Made by a program: the position numbers and the translations under genes. Below are positions 1-12,650 of a stretch of 64,000 nt of DNA, piece after piece (position 1 is the stretch's first letter; every line of letters begins with the position of its first letter). The notes beneath the pieces are model-generated. The model was not told where the DNA came from. It made no database searches and worked only from the letters and a program-made list of their open reading frames with translations. The stretch is from Antitrichia curtipendula (Eukaryota > Streptophyta > Bryopsida > Hypnales > Leucodontaceae). Location of the stretch: contig OX579635.1 in the NCBI GenBank assembly GCA_951230915.1, positions 42,470,001-42,534,000 on the forward strand. The letters are read 5' to 3'.

Positions 1-9
1 AGGAGAGCC

Positions 10-850
10 GCAAACCCTAAACCTAAATTGTGAATTCATCCTACCGTATTCAAATCTGAAATTGCTATGCACCTGGTTGCAGAGCGCCCTCGGAGATGCA
101 CCACATTCTTGCGCTACGCCGCCTGCTTGACTCGCACGCCTTCTACCAACTCCTGCACCGCCTGCCACACCTGGATGAACCGCACCTTGGAAAGCTACGT
201 TGCGTCGCCCGCGACTCAATGTAGTTGCACGACTTGTCCTCCCTACGGTTGCTGGAACTTCTCCTCTTCTGCCGGGATCCCGATTGCGTGGCTCTTCTCC
301 AGTATATCGAGACCCTGAACTAAACCCTCCCTCCCACTCTTGTGAAACTCCTCTGTTGTTGCTCAACAACGGAACTCTCTCACCTGGGCTTGCAATTTGC
401 CCATCACCTCGCCCACGTATGGAATCATTGACGTCGTCGTCGTTGAATCTCGCTCCACGCCAATCTCCTCTCCTCCCAGACATCGTGACGCACGTTCCAG
501 GACTGGCCCGCACAGTGCTGTTGGTACTGGAAACCTGCCTGAAAACGTGCACTCCGTACCTCGATTCTCGTGTCTTCTGACATACCCAGCCACGGGGAAC
601 GAACAGTATTTCCCCGTCTGCTCTCCAGTTTCTACCGCGCCCGGCTACTCTCTGGGACTTGGCGTGCCTGCCGTGGAGCACACATTATGGCTGGGCACGG
701 CCATTTGCCCAGTTTGAGTCACTTTTTGAGTTGGAGTGGGGATGCCCTAAGCCGAAGGGTGCAGGCCGACCCTGGAGTGTGTGCACTATATCTGCTTCTC
801 AATCTCCAGTAACTTACATGTTGTCTTTGAATCCCATTTTGTCTTGACGG
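10..850 (+). other. GC-rich stretch, possible decayed gene or 5' part of a transcript
   Basis: This stretch is much richer in G+C than the AT-rich DNA that follows, and it starts with a telo-box-like AAACCCTAA (near 13-21), a motif often seen close to plant transcription starts. No intact gene is visible. The frame starting at ATG 96 gives a leucine-rich peptide (MHHILALRRLLDSHAFYQLL...) that runs into TAG at 222-224 and then continues sensibly (LHDLSSLRLLELLLF...) until TAA near 318. Farther right, protein-like segments (LWDLACLPW..., WARPFAQFESLFELEWG near 650-740) lie in other frames. This pattern fits a gene decayed by stops and frameshifts, or a non-coding transcript. I do not recognise the family. 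Confidence 0.3.
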
Positions 851-1010
851 TTCGTGATGTTGCCTGGTTTTGAACAAACAGATATTTTGATCACCCAATG
901 CGTACTTGGCTTGAAATATTAGGGGTAGTCACACCTTCTTTGCCCTGAGTTCAATTCTCGGAGAATTGAGATATGGCGCTCTCTGTGAGGTTGTTCATGG
1001 CTTCCAGAGC

Positions 1011-1103
1011 TGGAGCTCTCAATCTCTAAGGCTTTTGAAGTGCCATTCTTCTCCTCTGGAGCTCTCAATCTCTAAGGTTTTTGAAGTGCCATTCTTCTCC
1101 TCC
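1011..1103. repeat. 46-bp tandem duplication
   Basis: Two adjacent copies of a 46-bp unit beginning TGGAGCTCTCAATCTC and ending TTCTTCTCCTC, differing at one or two bases. It lies inside the TIR element at 922-1836. Confidence 0.85.
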
Positions 1104-1371
1104 GGAGATGAAGAAATGGGTTGAAGAAAATTTTCTTGAAGAATGTTTTACTCCTCCGTAGCTTTTTTCACCACAACACAATGCATTTCTGCTTTGTTAC
1201 AATGGAGTTTTGTCTGAGTTCCACGTTGCTTGTGCCACCTATGAGTGCATCGCGGCATTTTTAGTACTGAATTTAGTTCTCCAAGAAAATTTTCTATGTG
1301 GCTTGTGTTTTGAAGGGGTGTTGTACCTTCTTCATACACAACAGCTCCCCATTGGCTCCTCTTTTCTCTTA

Positions 1372-1781
1372 AGGTAGTGTGCTCTAAAAGCGCCCATCTT
1401 CTTGAAACCACCCCTATTTTTAGGTGAAAAATGGAGATGGGGTGATCTTTAAATGGCCCGGTTTAGCAATTGAATGCAATGAGGAAAAAATATTTTTCTA
1501 TTGCAAGAGCCAATCATTGTCTTTGATCTCTGCACATCTCTTTACAAGTTGCAAGTGGACAGATTTTGGAAGACCTATGGTCACAAATAGGTGCCTATGC
1601 CCTAAATCTTTGAAAATTCACAAGTAATTCAAAAATCCTTGAAAACATACAAAACCACTTGTGTTAGGTACCACATCCATTTTTCTTTCTCTAAAAAATG
1701 ATCTAAGAATATTTTCGCCCATGAAAGCCTGTGAAAAAGGCGGACCAGACCTTAAATGGTCGCTTTAAGAGCATACTACCT
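1372..1781 (-). mobile_element. 410-bp AGGTA-ended MITE, family 1 copy 1
   Basis: It begins AGGTAGTGTGCTCTAAAAGC and ends with the inverted form GCTTTAAGAGCATACTACCT; TA flanks both ends. It is the reverse-oriented relative of copies at 4467-4876 and 56197-56606, all exactly 410 bp, and a disrupted copy at 39011-41161. It has no gene, so it must have been moved by a transposase encoded elsewhere. Short open frames inside are chance. Confidence 0.85.
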
Positions 1782-1838
1782 TACCACTTCTCATTCTTCA
1801 AGAGAATTTGCTTCTCGAAAGAGGTGTGACTACCCCTA

Positions 1839-3424
1839 TTGAATCCCATTCACTCTTTCTTGTGTCTTTTCAGGTATGTGTAAGAAATTGGAGTTGCAAT
1901 TCCTTCCAAATACTTGAAAAGATGTGTAAAAGAGGAGAGTGGGATTCAATGTTGTCCTACATGCTCTGTTGAGGAACTAAAGGTGTGATTATTTGATGTA
2001 ACATACACTTGTTGAACATGTATGTTGACCTAAGTTTACAACTTGTCATTGCACCTCAAATATATTTTCTTTGTATGCCTACTAATGATAGATAGAAGAA
2101 TTTCTTCACAATTCTTTATCTAAGGCAAGATGCTATATATAATGTAATTAAAAGTTGTAGATATTTGGTTTCTCAATGGACCATGCCTTTTTTTATCAAT
2201 CATGAATAATTTCTTAGAGAATTTATAGAAATAAATCTTACATGAGAGGATTTGGAAGGATCATAAGGGGTGTCTTCATAAAGAATAGGAATAGGAACCT
2301 GAGATATTCTAAATTAGCAAATTTACTTGAAATTTTGATGCAAAAATCTACATTTTTTATTTAATCTCCTTTACAAAATGTTTGAAGGTGGGACCATACA
2401 AGATTTTATAGATTTTTGCAAGGAAATGAGATGAAGATTGCAATAACACACAACATGATAAGGAATATTTTAATGTATTTTCCATTATATAGGAGATTTG
2501 CATGAGTATTATCTTCTTACTAGATAAGGGATTTGAATAGATTCTCTTTGCATTAGATGAAATAATTTACACAAATCTTTGTAAATTATTAATATGAATG
2601 TATTGCAATACTATCAAGAATACTATGCATCTAGTAAAGGCAATACATGGGCCCAATTACGTGCACAAATTATATCAACTTGAAAACTTGGGCAGCTATG
2701 ATTTTAAATACTTTTCATAATTGTTATTTAGATACAACAAATAGAAGGAGTTATAGTATAAGGATTTCAAAAACTATATCAACTTGAAAATTTGGCTAAC
2801 TATAAGACTTTACTTTCCATGTTTATTATTTAGATACATCAAATAGGGGGAGTCATTGTAGGAATTTAGTTCAACGAGTTTGTTGAACTTATGACATGGT
2901 TCAATGACCTTTTTTTCTATTCAAAATGGTGAGTATAAAAGTAGAGCAATTTTACTAAACTCTTGACCTCCTATTGTGACTCCCTAACAAGGTAGTCAAC
3001 CTCTTTCACGCTACTACCTCTTTTTGTTAGTTAGACTGCTTTATTTCCAATTAGTTGTAGTTTAGGGTGACAACTCATGTGGTTAGGTGACAGCTCAAGC
3101 AACACAAATGTCGGGGAGTTGTACATTGAAAGCATACAATGATTATGATATGTACATTGGAAGCTACAATTATCACCTACTTTGAAGCATGGTCGATTTT
3201 GTAATTAGCCTATGGTTGGAAATGTAGTACCCTATATAACAAGAATGGGTTGAAGAGAGTCTTTCTGAAAAAAAATCATAATTATTTTGTTTTTAAAGGA
3301 AAAAAAGAACAAATTATGGAACCCTCCTCAAATCTATTTCTCAACAAGGGGGATTTCCCCCCTCACCAAATGCATACTAGAAATGTGATAAATTGCTTAA
3401 ATGATCAGATTGAGGTCGGCTATA
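1839..3424. other. AT-rich intergenic DNA, no gene seen
   Basis: AT-rich sequence without long reading frames, RNA genes or clear terminal repeats. A degenerate internal duplication is visible: similar segments with 'aactatatcaacttgaaa' and 'tttagatacatcaaatag' lie near 2670-2740 and 2770-2850. Confidence 0.6.
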
Positions 3425-3428
3425 TTAA

Positions 3429-4401
3429 CCCCAAAGTGACAAAGAGGACAGAAAGTGTCCTCACACAATTTCAAGTCCAGTTCAAAGTGCTGTAACTTTT
3501 GCATCCAAGGTCCAAATTCAATAAAACTTGTTGGAAAAGTTGCGTTCTCCCTTCTAGTTTGTGTGGTAAAATTTTCAGATCAATCCAAGGTTTATATTGA
3601 TTTTTTGGAAGCCAATCAAAGTTCACAACTTCAATTTGAGTTCACCAAATTGTATTTTAGGGCTGCAACTTCGGGGCCTTGTATCTCCTTCATCCATTGC
3701 TCATTTTCAGTAAATAAAAATTGGGTTTTGTTCCCCTTGAAGTATAGTTATTGTGGTAAAGTTTTCATGTCAATCCAAATTGTTTTGAATGTTTGGGAGC
3801 AATTCGAAGTTCCAAACCCTGCCATTTTTGGAGTATAGTGAACTTTGGCGGATTGTTTTTTCTTCATATAGAGTCCATTTTCAATAATTCTTTTTGGAAA
3901 AATTGCGCATACTAGTCTAGTTTGTGTGGCTAAAATTTCATGTTAATCCAAGAATTAATGAGTGACAGAGAAGCATTCTAGTAGAAGGAGGTTCAGCTTT
4001 AGATCTGTTTTTTGCAATTTTTCTTGCTGATTTTTGACATATCAAAGCTGTTTTGTAGACATAATGAGTCAATTGAATGAATTTTTTTTCCAACAATGTG
4101 TTTGTATACTAGTTTTGAATCATTTTGTAGTGTAAAGTTTTTTCATTTGAGTAGGTTTAGAAATCAAATTTCACCTCCAAATGTGTTTTTGGGAAAATTT
4201 CAGCATCCATTTTCAACACTAAAACATTATGATCTTGCAATCTATGTGGCCAACTGACTTCAAATTTTGTACATGTCATCTACAACATGTACACTACAAG
4301 ATTGTACGGTTGAGATTTGTATAACTTGAAGACATTTAGATCCATAAAGCTTCAAAAGCAATGATGTTTTTGAACCCCAAAAATTGAATGTCACTTTGGG
4401 G
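3429..4401. mobile_element. piggyBac-like MITE copy A (TTAA-flanked)
   Basis: The element runs between two TTAA tetranucleotides (3425-3428 and 4402-4405). Its inverted ends are CCCCAAAGTGAC and GTCACTTTGGGG. TTAA duplication plus a terminus starting CCC are the hallmarks of the piggyBac superfamily. There is no transposase. Inside are about three degenerate direct repeats of roughly 190 bp, recognisable by the recurring 'ctagtttgtgtggtaaaatttt...tcaatccaa' (near 3556, 3750, 3915). Confidence 0.7.
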
Positions 4402-4466
4402 TTAAGGGTATAAGTTTTGTAAGACCATAACTTTGAAGAGCTTTCTCTAATTTGTAGATTCATCTA

Positions 4467-4876
4467 AGGTAGTATGCTCTTAAAGCAACCATTTAAGGGC
4501 TGGTCTGCCTTTTTCACAGGCTTTTGTGGACGAAAATATTTTTAGATCATTTTTTAGAGAAAGAAAAATAGATGTGGTACCTAATACAAGTGGTTTTGTA
4601 TTTTTTTAAGCATTTTTGAATTACTTATGAATTTTCAAAGATTCAGGGCATAGGCACCTATTTGTGACCATAGGTCTTCCAAAATCTGTCCACTTGCAAC
4701 TTGTAAATAGCTGTGCAGAAATCAAAGACAATGATTGGCTCTTGCAATAGAAAAACAAATTTTTCTCAATGCATTCAATTGCTAAACTGGTCCATTTAAG
4801 GATCACCCCATCTCCATTCTTCACCTAAAAATAGGGGCGATTTCAAGAAGATGGGCACTTTTAGAGCACACTACCT
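4467..4876 (+). mobile_element. 410-bp AGGTA-ended MITE, family 1 copy 2
   Basis: Same family and exact length as 1372-1781 but in the opposite orientation. It begins AGGTAGTATGCTCTTAAAGC and ends GAGCACACTACCT, with TA on each side (4465-4466, 4877-4878). Non-coding. Confidence 0.88.
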
Positions 4877-4878
4877 TA

Positions 4879-5486
4879 GTGCATATAGTGCCACTTATGA
4901 AGTATAATACCAACACTAATATACATGGTTTGGATTTTATTTTCAATTTTCTAATCAATATTGTTCTCTTACTGATGTAGGATGCTCTTCTAAGAAAATC
5001 CTAGATAATAGTTTATTTGTTTATCCAATTTATATCCATCACCTTAAATTATGTCTCTGATTTAGAGATGATGGGTATACCGTGGACATACCCGTACAAC
5101 CCTGAAAGGTTTGGACGAACGGAGGTCACATCGAGTGCATGTGAATCGACGTACAGAGTATTCGTTCAGCTTTCGACGAAGATTATGCGGCGGGTATTTG
5201 TCGTTCGTCGAATTCTCCTCCTTCAAAGTAGCCGAAGGCCATGTAGGGCTGCCGCTTCCAGATTCTTCCCTGCCTTCAGTCCCGTGAAACAGAAGAATGG
5301 AGATTGACGCGGGTTCATGGCATTTACAGTGAGAGAGTCAAGAGGTGGAGGATCCAGAATTGAATTAGCGGAAGCTTTTCTTGCTCGCAGTTAGTTGCAG
5401 CAGTTGATTTATTCGGTAGCGCTTGCGAGGAATTTTGCAGGTTCAATTTCGAGTGATCGGGTGGCTGCTGCTCCGAATTTTTCCTG
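4879..5486 (+). promoter_or_regulatory. Upstream region and likely promoter/5' UTR of the HSP90 gene
   Basis: About 600 bp between a MITE and the HSP90 start. Base composition rises to about half G+C from 5080 onward, as expected of a 5' leader. I looked for heat-shock elements and found only imperfect TTC/GAA arrangements with three-base spacing (for example TTCTAAGAA near 4988 and TTCGACGAA near 5177), so no canonical element is claimed. Confidence 0.4.
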
Positions 5487-8400
5487 TTGCTCAAAATGTA
5501 TTCGTTGTCACGGCGTACGCTTGCAAAGCGTGCATTGAGATCTGTTGCGGTGTGTCCAGGGGCCACGTTTGAAGTCTGTCGCTGTCTTTCCTCGGCGGCC
5601 GCGTCAAGTGGTTCGTTTCCATTGGAAGAGGTTGGCTGTCTTTCCTTCCCGATCGATCGCCTCTTTTGCCTTCTCCTCTTGTTTTTGATCATTTTTGGTG
5701 CAGAGCTTTTCCTTCAGAAAGTCGTAACATTTCTCTTACAAAATATCTGCTGATGATCGTGATTTAAGAAATAATAATACTGCAATGTGTATGCACTTGC
5801 AATCGGAAAGGCCTCCACTTCGAACTGAAAGACCATTTGCGTCGGTTTTTTCACCCTAAGGTTTAAGTGGGGTTTAAGGTTTAAACCTAGTGTTTCATCG
5901 CACTTAGTCTTTTGAAATTTGTCTATGTTGGCGTGATCGTTGTTCTGTACATTGGATGGTCTCTGGTCTCCGTAGTTTGAGAGCTCTTTGCGGGTGAACC
6001 AAATCTCACGTCAACTCGTAACTTGGTATAGGTTTCACCTTTTTAATTACACAAAATTTCATCAAAGAAATATTGCATAGGATTGCACCTACCTCACTAG
6101 TCACTACCAGAATATTCACCAATGGACTTCTATTGATACTTCAGAACGGCGGGCTTGCCTTCTAGTCAATTCATGTACTGGAGCGGGCACATTCAGGTTT
6201 GACGACGAAGGTTTATGCATTTTATTCATATTTTTTCAAAAAAATATTTGACCTGTTGTTTTCGTTATTGCAGGCCTCAAGCGACAAAAGCAGTTGCAAT
6301 GCCCAATCAAGAGATCTCCCGAAACATGCGTTCACGAACTCTAGATTTTCCTTCAATCCTGTACGAAACATTTCCGGGGCGTGCACTGGACGAACCGCCT
6401 TTTCCAATCCTATTTATGATAAGTTGAGGCACGCCAGCACTCGGTATGAGTCAAACGCGGCAGCGGAGAATGCACCAGTGGAGAAATATGAATATCAAGC
6501 TGAGGTACTGATATCCTCTGTAAACATTTATGTTTTTGTGTGCCCTGTTTGTCAGTCTATGTGAGTGGTGGCTAACAGTCACGAGCTTGGTGTGAAAACA
6601 GGTGAGCAGGCTTTTGGATCTCATTGTGAACAGTCTCTACAGCAATAAGGAAGTGTTCCTGCGAGAACTTGTCAGGTGAGATTTGACTTATGACTTCAGG
6701 ATTCAGAAGGATATGCTTTGTTATGCGTAGTTTGTAATGTCCTTGCTCGTCTGTGCAATAAAAGGTTGGGGTATACCATTACTAAATCTGGAGTTAAATG
6801 GGTGGAGTTTTGCAGCAATGCGAGTGATGCTTTGGACAAACTGCGGTTCTTAAGCGTTACTGACACGAGCATGTTGGAGGCCAATTCCAATCTAGAAATT
6901 CGCATCAAGGCTGATCATGATGCTGGGACTCTTACTATCACGTAAGCTCTTTGTCCAATTCAATTTGTTGTGTACTGTGACGGACGGGATGGGCTGCTCT
7001 AGCGAAGAGTAAGGGAACGTTTACGTAGGACTGGAAATCAAATGCTTTTTTAGCTTTTGCATTTGCAGCTTGACTTGGACATCGTACAAGGTTTCTCCTA
7101 GTCATGTGGGGTTGAGATGTTGAGTTTTAATGAATGCTGCGAATGACAGGGACTCAGGTGTTGGAATGACTCGCGAAGAATTGATTGAGAGCCTGGGAAC
7201 TATTGCACATAGTGGGACCGCCAAATTTTTAAAAGCGCTTAAGGTAATTATCTCACCACACAGTTGTAAAGACACTCATCTAGGCAATCTGTAGTAGACA
7301 AGTCTTTAGAAATGTTTGTCTATTCTACTTATCTTTACATTTTTACACTGTCATGTTGTATATTCAACAGAGCTGTTTTGAATGTTCTTTATTTCAAGCA
7401 GGATCACGTACTCTTTGAGGTTGAGACTTAGTTCGACGCATGAGTATGTACCCGTGTTGCTAATTGTGGATTCTTATTTACTCTATGGAATTGGAAGCGA
7501 CCTAGATTTTCCTAAGGAAACATTAGTACGTAAGAACGCGGAACGTTCCGAATTAATAAAACAGATTCTCTTTGATCAGTGGTCGTGAATACATCTGCCT
7601 AATCCCTGGTGGTTTCTCTTGGGTTTACAACGGAAGACCTCGTTTGAAGATTTTCATGACTGTAATTATCAATGTGACTGTAATTCGTTCTGTTGACCAT
7701 GACAACAGGAAAACCAAGGGAGTAACCGGGATAACAATTTGATTGGTCAATTCGGTGTTGGCTTCTATTCTGCTTTCCTTGTGGCAGATAAGGTAAGAGC
7801 ACATGAATCTAGTTGCTTCTTCATAGTGGTAATTGCTTTTAATGACTATATAATCAAGCACATCCTCAGGACTTGTTTTTCCTCCACAGTTTGTCGTACG
7901 TGGTTGAGTTGCAAGGTAGGATCTTCTTTCTACATCTTGTTCTGCCGTGCATATGTAATTTACAATTTTTTTGCTTACACTTCGTGTTTTATACGAAATG
8001 AATCCTGATGAACCGGCTCCTGCAACTTGAAATGCCCACAATTATTGTATTCGTACCATGTCTTATCATTTTTTTGGAGAAGATTTGTTGGTTTGATTAT
8101 TGCCCGTTAATTCTTTCAATGGATGCTTGATTGTGGTGGAATCAGTTGTGTTCTGATAGAATGGTTCTCAAGGAGGATTCCTTTTTCTATTGACCTGCAG
8201 GTATCTGTTTCAACGAGAAGTGCAAAATCCGATAAGCAATTTGTTTGGGAAGGAGAGGCAGACACAAGTTCTTATACAATTAGGGAGGAGACGGAATCTG
8301 ACAAACTTGTACCTCGAGGCACTTCTATCACTCTGCATCTCAAGGTATTTTTTCATTGATATTGTATTGTACTGTAATCATTCGGATATCTGCTGAACCT

Positions 8401-11400
8401 TTTCTTTATCTGAGATAGAGATTTCATGGATGTGTCAAACCGTTTTTCTAAGTTCTCGTTGTTGCCATGCAGGATGCTCATAGGTATGAGTTTGCAGATC
8501 CGACCAAGATAAGTAATCTGGTCAAGAATTACTCTCAGTTCATATCTTTTCCAATTTACTTATGGCAGGAGAAGACACGCAGCGAGAAGGTACCGTATTT
8601 CTCGTATGTGCTTGAATCCAAAGGATGCATGGTTTTGAGGACAAGTTTTAATTGAGAGATGTAATGAATTTCTTTGCGCTACAGAGCTATTGCTGTTTTT
8701 GTAAGTGTTCAAGTTCTGCTTGGTGCTGAGCTGCGTTGTGATCATTTCCAGGTTAAGAAGTCGGAAAGTGAAGACGAAGATGAGAAGCCTCTAGAGGCAG
8801 GTTCCTTCTGTACATTGCTGTGCAGTTCGCCTTAATAGTTGATTGCTTAGTGGTTCAAGTATATTACTTTCAACTTCATCTCACTAGAGGCTTGGCAAGC
8901 TGAACGTTCATTATAACCGATCTGGTATCTGCATTCGGAACAAGTCTGTTGATTCCTACTTAGTTAAGCCAAGGTTAGTCTGTATGTTTATCAGCTGTGG
9001 AGCATGTGGGTTGATTCTTGAGAGGAGGATAGTGGCATTGACATACTTTTTTTGCTATCTTTCAGGGTATAGAGACCAAATCTACGGAGAAGTACTGGGA
9101 TTGGGAATTGACAAATGACACTAAGCCTATTTGGGTAGGCACTGCACAAATCTGGCAATGCATTTGAGAGTTGCTTTGTACTTCTGTATGCTGATTTTCT
9201 TCATTATGCTGACTGAGGAAGTTTCTCTTTTGCAGATGCGGAGTCCAAAAGAGGTGACAGAGGAAGAGTACCATGCATTTTACAAAAGTACTTTCAAGGA
9301 ATACATGGACCCTCAGGCTTATACACATTTTACCGCTGAGGTTTGTTTGCAACCTTAATTGTTTATCTTTTACGTGAAGTAAAGCAGAGAATGCTGCATG
9401 TTGTAAACCTTGCTTTCTGACGCGCAATATAATTCAGACTCTCTGACCGTGTCTTGTGTTGACGGTCTGCCGGAGTAATTGCAGGGTGAGATTGAATTTA
9501 AGAGTCTTCTGTTCATACCGCCCATGGCGTCATTAAACACAGAGGAGATGTGGCATTCCAGAAGAGGAGATGTTAGGCTGTACGTCAAGCGTGTCTTTAT
9601 CTCTGATCAGTTCAATGGGGAGCTGGTTCGTTTCTCACTCTCTGACCATTGCTATACTGCACTGTTGCCGAGGGGTTCTTGTCCTGATTCTTTTATTCCT
9701 TCTTGGTTTTCACTGTATCGCATCAGATGAGACCCGGAGACAAGAGTCTTTTCTCATCAGGTTTCTGCAACTTTAGGCCGGAGATTAGCTGCTTTCCCAG
9801 ACCGCAGTTTTGATGGCATTGGCTGTTGGTGCCCCTCATATGGTGAATGGGTTGTTTGCTGTAGTATATATCGACTGGATTTTAGTTGATATTTCATCGT
9901 GTCGGAGCTTTACAAGAGTACAGTATTTGGGATGAACAACTCGGCATCAAGTTGTAGATTTGTTGGCTGACCGAGTCTCATTGTGCTGCAGTTTCCTCGG
10001 TATTTAAGCTTCATGAAGGGGATAGTGGATTCCAATGATCTTCCATTGAATGTTTCAAGGGAAATACTGCAACAGAGTCGCATCGTAAGTTGCGACACAA
10101 GCGTATTGATAATTGCATCTTCCTGTGTTCAAAATACACCTTGTTATTGGAAAGAGATGTTTTTTTATTATTAAATTTGACGTAAATTTTTGATGCAGGT
10201 GAAGATGATGAGTCATCGTCTGGTTCGCAAAACTTTTGAAATGATTGAAAAGATTGCTAAAGATGAAGATAAACAGGTATCTTAATCCTTCCTTCATATA
10301 TATAATGGGTGGATGAGTATTACTACGTGAGAAGCCTAATAGTTCTTGCGGACCAGAGTGATGTCATTCAAATTGCTGCAAGCTGAAGGCCTTCCAATTA
10401 CGCTGACGAGCATTTGTTATTGGCAGGCTTATGAGAAATTTTGGGATGCATTTGGGAAGAATTTGAAGTTGGGATGTACCGAGGATACTTCTAATCACAA
10501 GCGAATTGCTCCTCTGCTTCGATTCTACTCCAGCAAGAGTGAAGATAAACTCATGTCATTAGATCAGTATGTGGAGCGCATGCAAGAAAATCAGAAGGAA
10601 ATATACTTTTTGGCTGCAGAAAATATCATGAGTGCAAAGAATGCGCCTTTCGTGGAGGACCTTTTGAACAGAGACCTTGAGGTAACCTAACAGAATCCTT
10701 GACGTTACTTGACCAATTTGTATTGCGATTAAAGTATGAATGGAGGAAAAGTGCCTTTTTTTGGTGTTTATTTGAACTGTCCTCACAAAGCTCTTTGACA
10801 GGTTTTGTACTTGGTGGATCCAATTGATGAAGTCGCACTTTCTCGTTTATCCAAATACAAGGACAAGAAGTTTGTGGACATCAGCAAAGAGGATTTGGAC
10901 CTCGGTAATTGCCTATCCATGATTATTGTTTAAATCTCACCGTTGTGGCCATTTGAAAACAGTTGTCATATCTGTACCGCTAAATTATTGTCAAGAAATT
11001 TCAATTCAAACGTTTATCATTTCTTTTGAAAATGTATTCAGAATTGTAAGATCTTGTGGTTCTCTCTGACAGGGGGCGAAGACAAGGTAAAGGAGGAAGA
11101 GGAGGAGAAGGAGTATCGAGGTTTGTGTGATTGGTTGTCCAAGAGTCTCGGTGAGAAAGTGGGGAAGGTTCAGGTTTCCAAACGAAGGACCTCGTCGCCC
11201 TGTGTGCTTGTGTCTGCGAAGTTTGGCTGGTCAGCAAACATGGAGAAGTGAGTATGGTTCGGAGACGTTTGCGGGGTAGGGGTGTTCATGTTCAAGTTAT
11301 TTTGGTCCTTGTTCGAGAAGATGAGCCCGGTTGACAGAAAATGAATTCTCAGATATTTGGTTGCTTTTTGTGGCTTGCATGCTAAGTGCGAAGTAGATAG

Positions 11401-12146
11401 AAAGTCCAATTCGGGCATTGAAGGAATTTCGTTGAATATTTGCGACATGACCTGAAAGATTTAGATTCCAATAACTGAATCTAGTCTCTTGGATTGCACA
11501 TTTAGCGTACTTGAATTCTATAGTATTTTTTTAATTTGTGTTGTTTCAGGATCATGAAGGCGCAAACATTTGGAGATGAATCTAAGGCGTTCCACAGTCT
11601 GCTGAGGCGACGCACGCTTGAGATCAATCCTCATCATCAAATTATCAAGGATTTGAATGTGAGTTTTGTTGTCTCACTTCAAATTTTTACTCGTGAAAAT
11701 TCTATAAAGCCTTAGTTTCTTTACGAGATCTGAACTATTATATGATCACTTATAGACCTGTTCATCGAATGGTGCTTGCAGTCAATGTTCAATGACGACA
11801 CATCAAGCACTGAAGTAGAGAAGCTGGCCGAGCTTCTGTTCGAAACTGCAAATCTATCTAGTGGTTTCACTGTGAGTTTTCGCTAATTTCTTCTTGTAGC
11901 ATTCTCACTCTGCTTAGTTTGTCCATATACTTTTTCATTCTATATTCAAGTGGTTACTTGGTTTGCTCACGTTGAGACTGGTGGTTGTAGCCCGAGAACC
12001 CGGCTGGTTTTGGAGGAAGAGTGTACGAAATGATGGGACTGGCCTTGGAAGCCAAACGGAAGACTGCACCAGCTCCGGTATCTAGCGGTTCGGATGACAA
12101 CTCTCCTGCATCAGAGCAGAAAGTATCCGCCGAGGTTTCTGCCTAA
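5487..12146 (+). CDS. Organellar HSP90 chaperone (HSP90.5/HSP90.6 type), 20 exons
   Basis: ATP-dependent chaperone of plastid or mitochondrion, about 810 aa. Exons: 5487-5630, 6274-6504, 6602-6675, 6816-6941, 7150-7243, 7709-7792, 8201-8344, 8473-8589, 8752-8796 or 8800, 9066 or 9073-9134, 9236-9340, 9485-9625, 9992-10084, 10199-10276, 10427-10681, 10802-10904, 11073-11247, 11550-11658, 11782-11871, 11991-12146; phases agree throughout. The first ~115 residues are an Arg/Ser-rich targeting region ([16 protein letters not shown]..., RCLSSAAAS). The GHKL ATPase boxes are [17 protein letters not shown] and [11 protein letters not shown]; the middle and C-terminal domains match plant organellar HSP90 ([48 protein letters not shown]). 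There is no C-terminal MEEVD, which excludes the cytosolic form. The body resembles plastid HSP90.5 slightly more, the leader looks mitochondrial; the compartment is unsettled. Met 5496 is an alternative start. Confidence 0.93.
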
Positions 12147-12650
12147 TTGAGGTTTTCCGGGACTCGGTGATCTCAACACGATTTTTGATTCATTTAAATC
12201 ATTTTTGGAACGACATGGCCAACAGTTTTTACTTGATGGCATCTTTTGCTGTCTCAGGCGTATTTTCTGGGAGCAGTTTGAGTGTTCTCTATTATACATC
12301 AGCGCCTTCCCTAAACTTCAATAGGCAAGAGCTTTTAAGGAAAATTTTCCAGATTACTTGTCTAGTTCAGGATTTTGCAGACCAGATGAGGATGATTTCT
12401 GATACTCCAGTCCATTGGATGTCTTGAGCGCAACAATCTTGAGAGGATTACAATCAAATATTTTAAGTTTAAAAACGTGTACAGTATGGCAAGAGATCAT
12501 GGGGTTGATCTTCAGGTCCATGTCTTGGTTTCTTGTGCACAGCAGCCCAACGAATTTTCAGTGCATCTTCCCCTCAATCCCTCTAGAAGGAATACTTTTA
12601 TTGGCTCTGGATCGCAGGGGAGGCTTTTCATTGACATAAGCTAGTGTGAA
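12147..12650 (+). other. Probable 3' UTR and downstream flank of HSP90
   Basis: Moderately mixed composition continues about 500 bp past the stop codon and then falls to AT-rich intergenic DNA. No unambiguous polyadenylation signal was picked out. Confidence 0.35.

Larger units (their letters stand above)
922..1836. mobile_element. TIR element, GGGGTAGTCACACC ends, TA target site, carrying a nested element
   Basis: The ends are inverted copies of each other: GGGGTAGTCACACCTTCTTT at the left and its complement, with one change, ending at 1836. A TA dinucleotide flanks each side (920-921, 1837-1838). A 410-bp AGGTA element (1372-1781) has inserted inside it, leaving about 500 bp of host element. 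There is no coding capacity, so it is non-autonomous. TA duplication is typical of Tc1/mariner, but the terminal sequence is not the classic Stowaway one. Confidence 0.65.

Noticed and set aside
13..25. Telomere-like repeat AAACCCTAAACCTAAA at the left edge
   Set aside because: Fewer than two full units, not an array. It fits a promoter telo-box better than a telomere.
4980..5230. Possible heat-shock elements upstream of HSP90
   Set aside because: TTC and GAA triplets occur but with three-base rather than two-base spacing and not in the three-unit arrays required; organellar HSP90 genes need not be heat-inducible.
8888..8972. Extra HSP90 exon in the intron after exon 9
   Set aside because: The segment is open in one frame but its product does not resemble any HSP90 and would break the alignment before EKYWDWEL.
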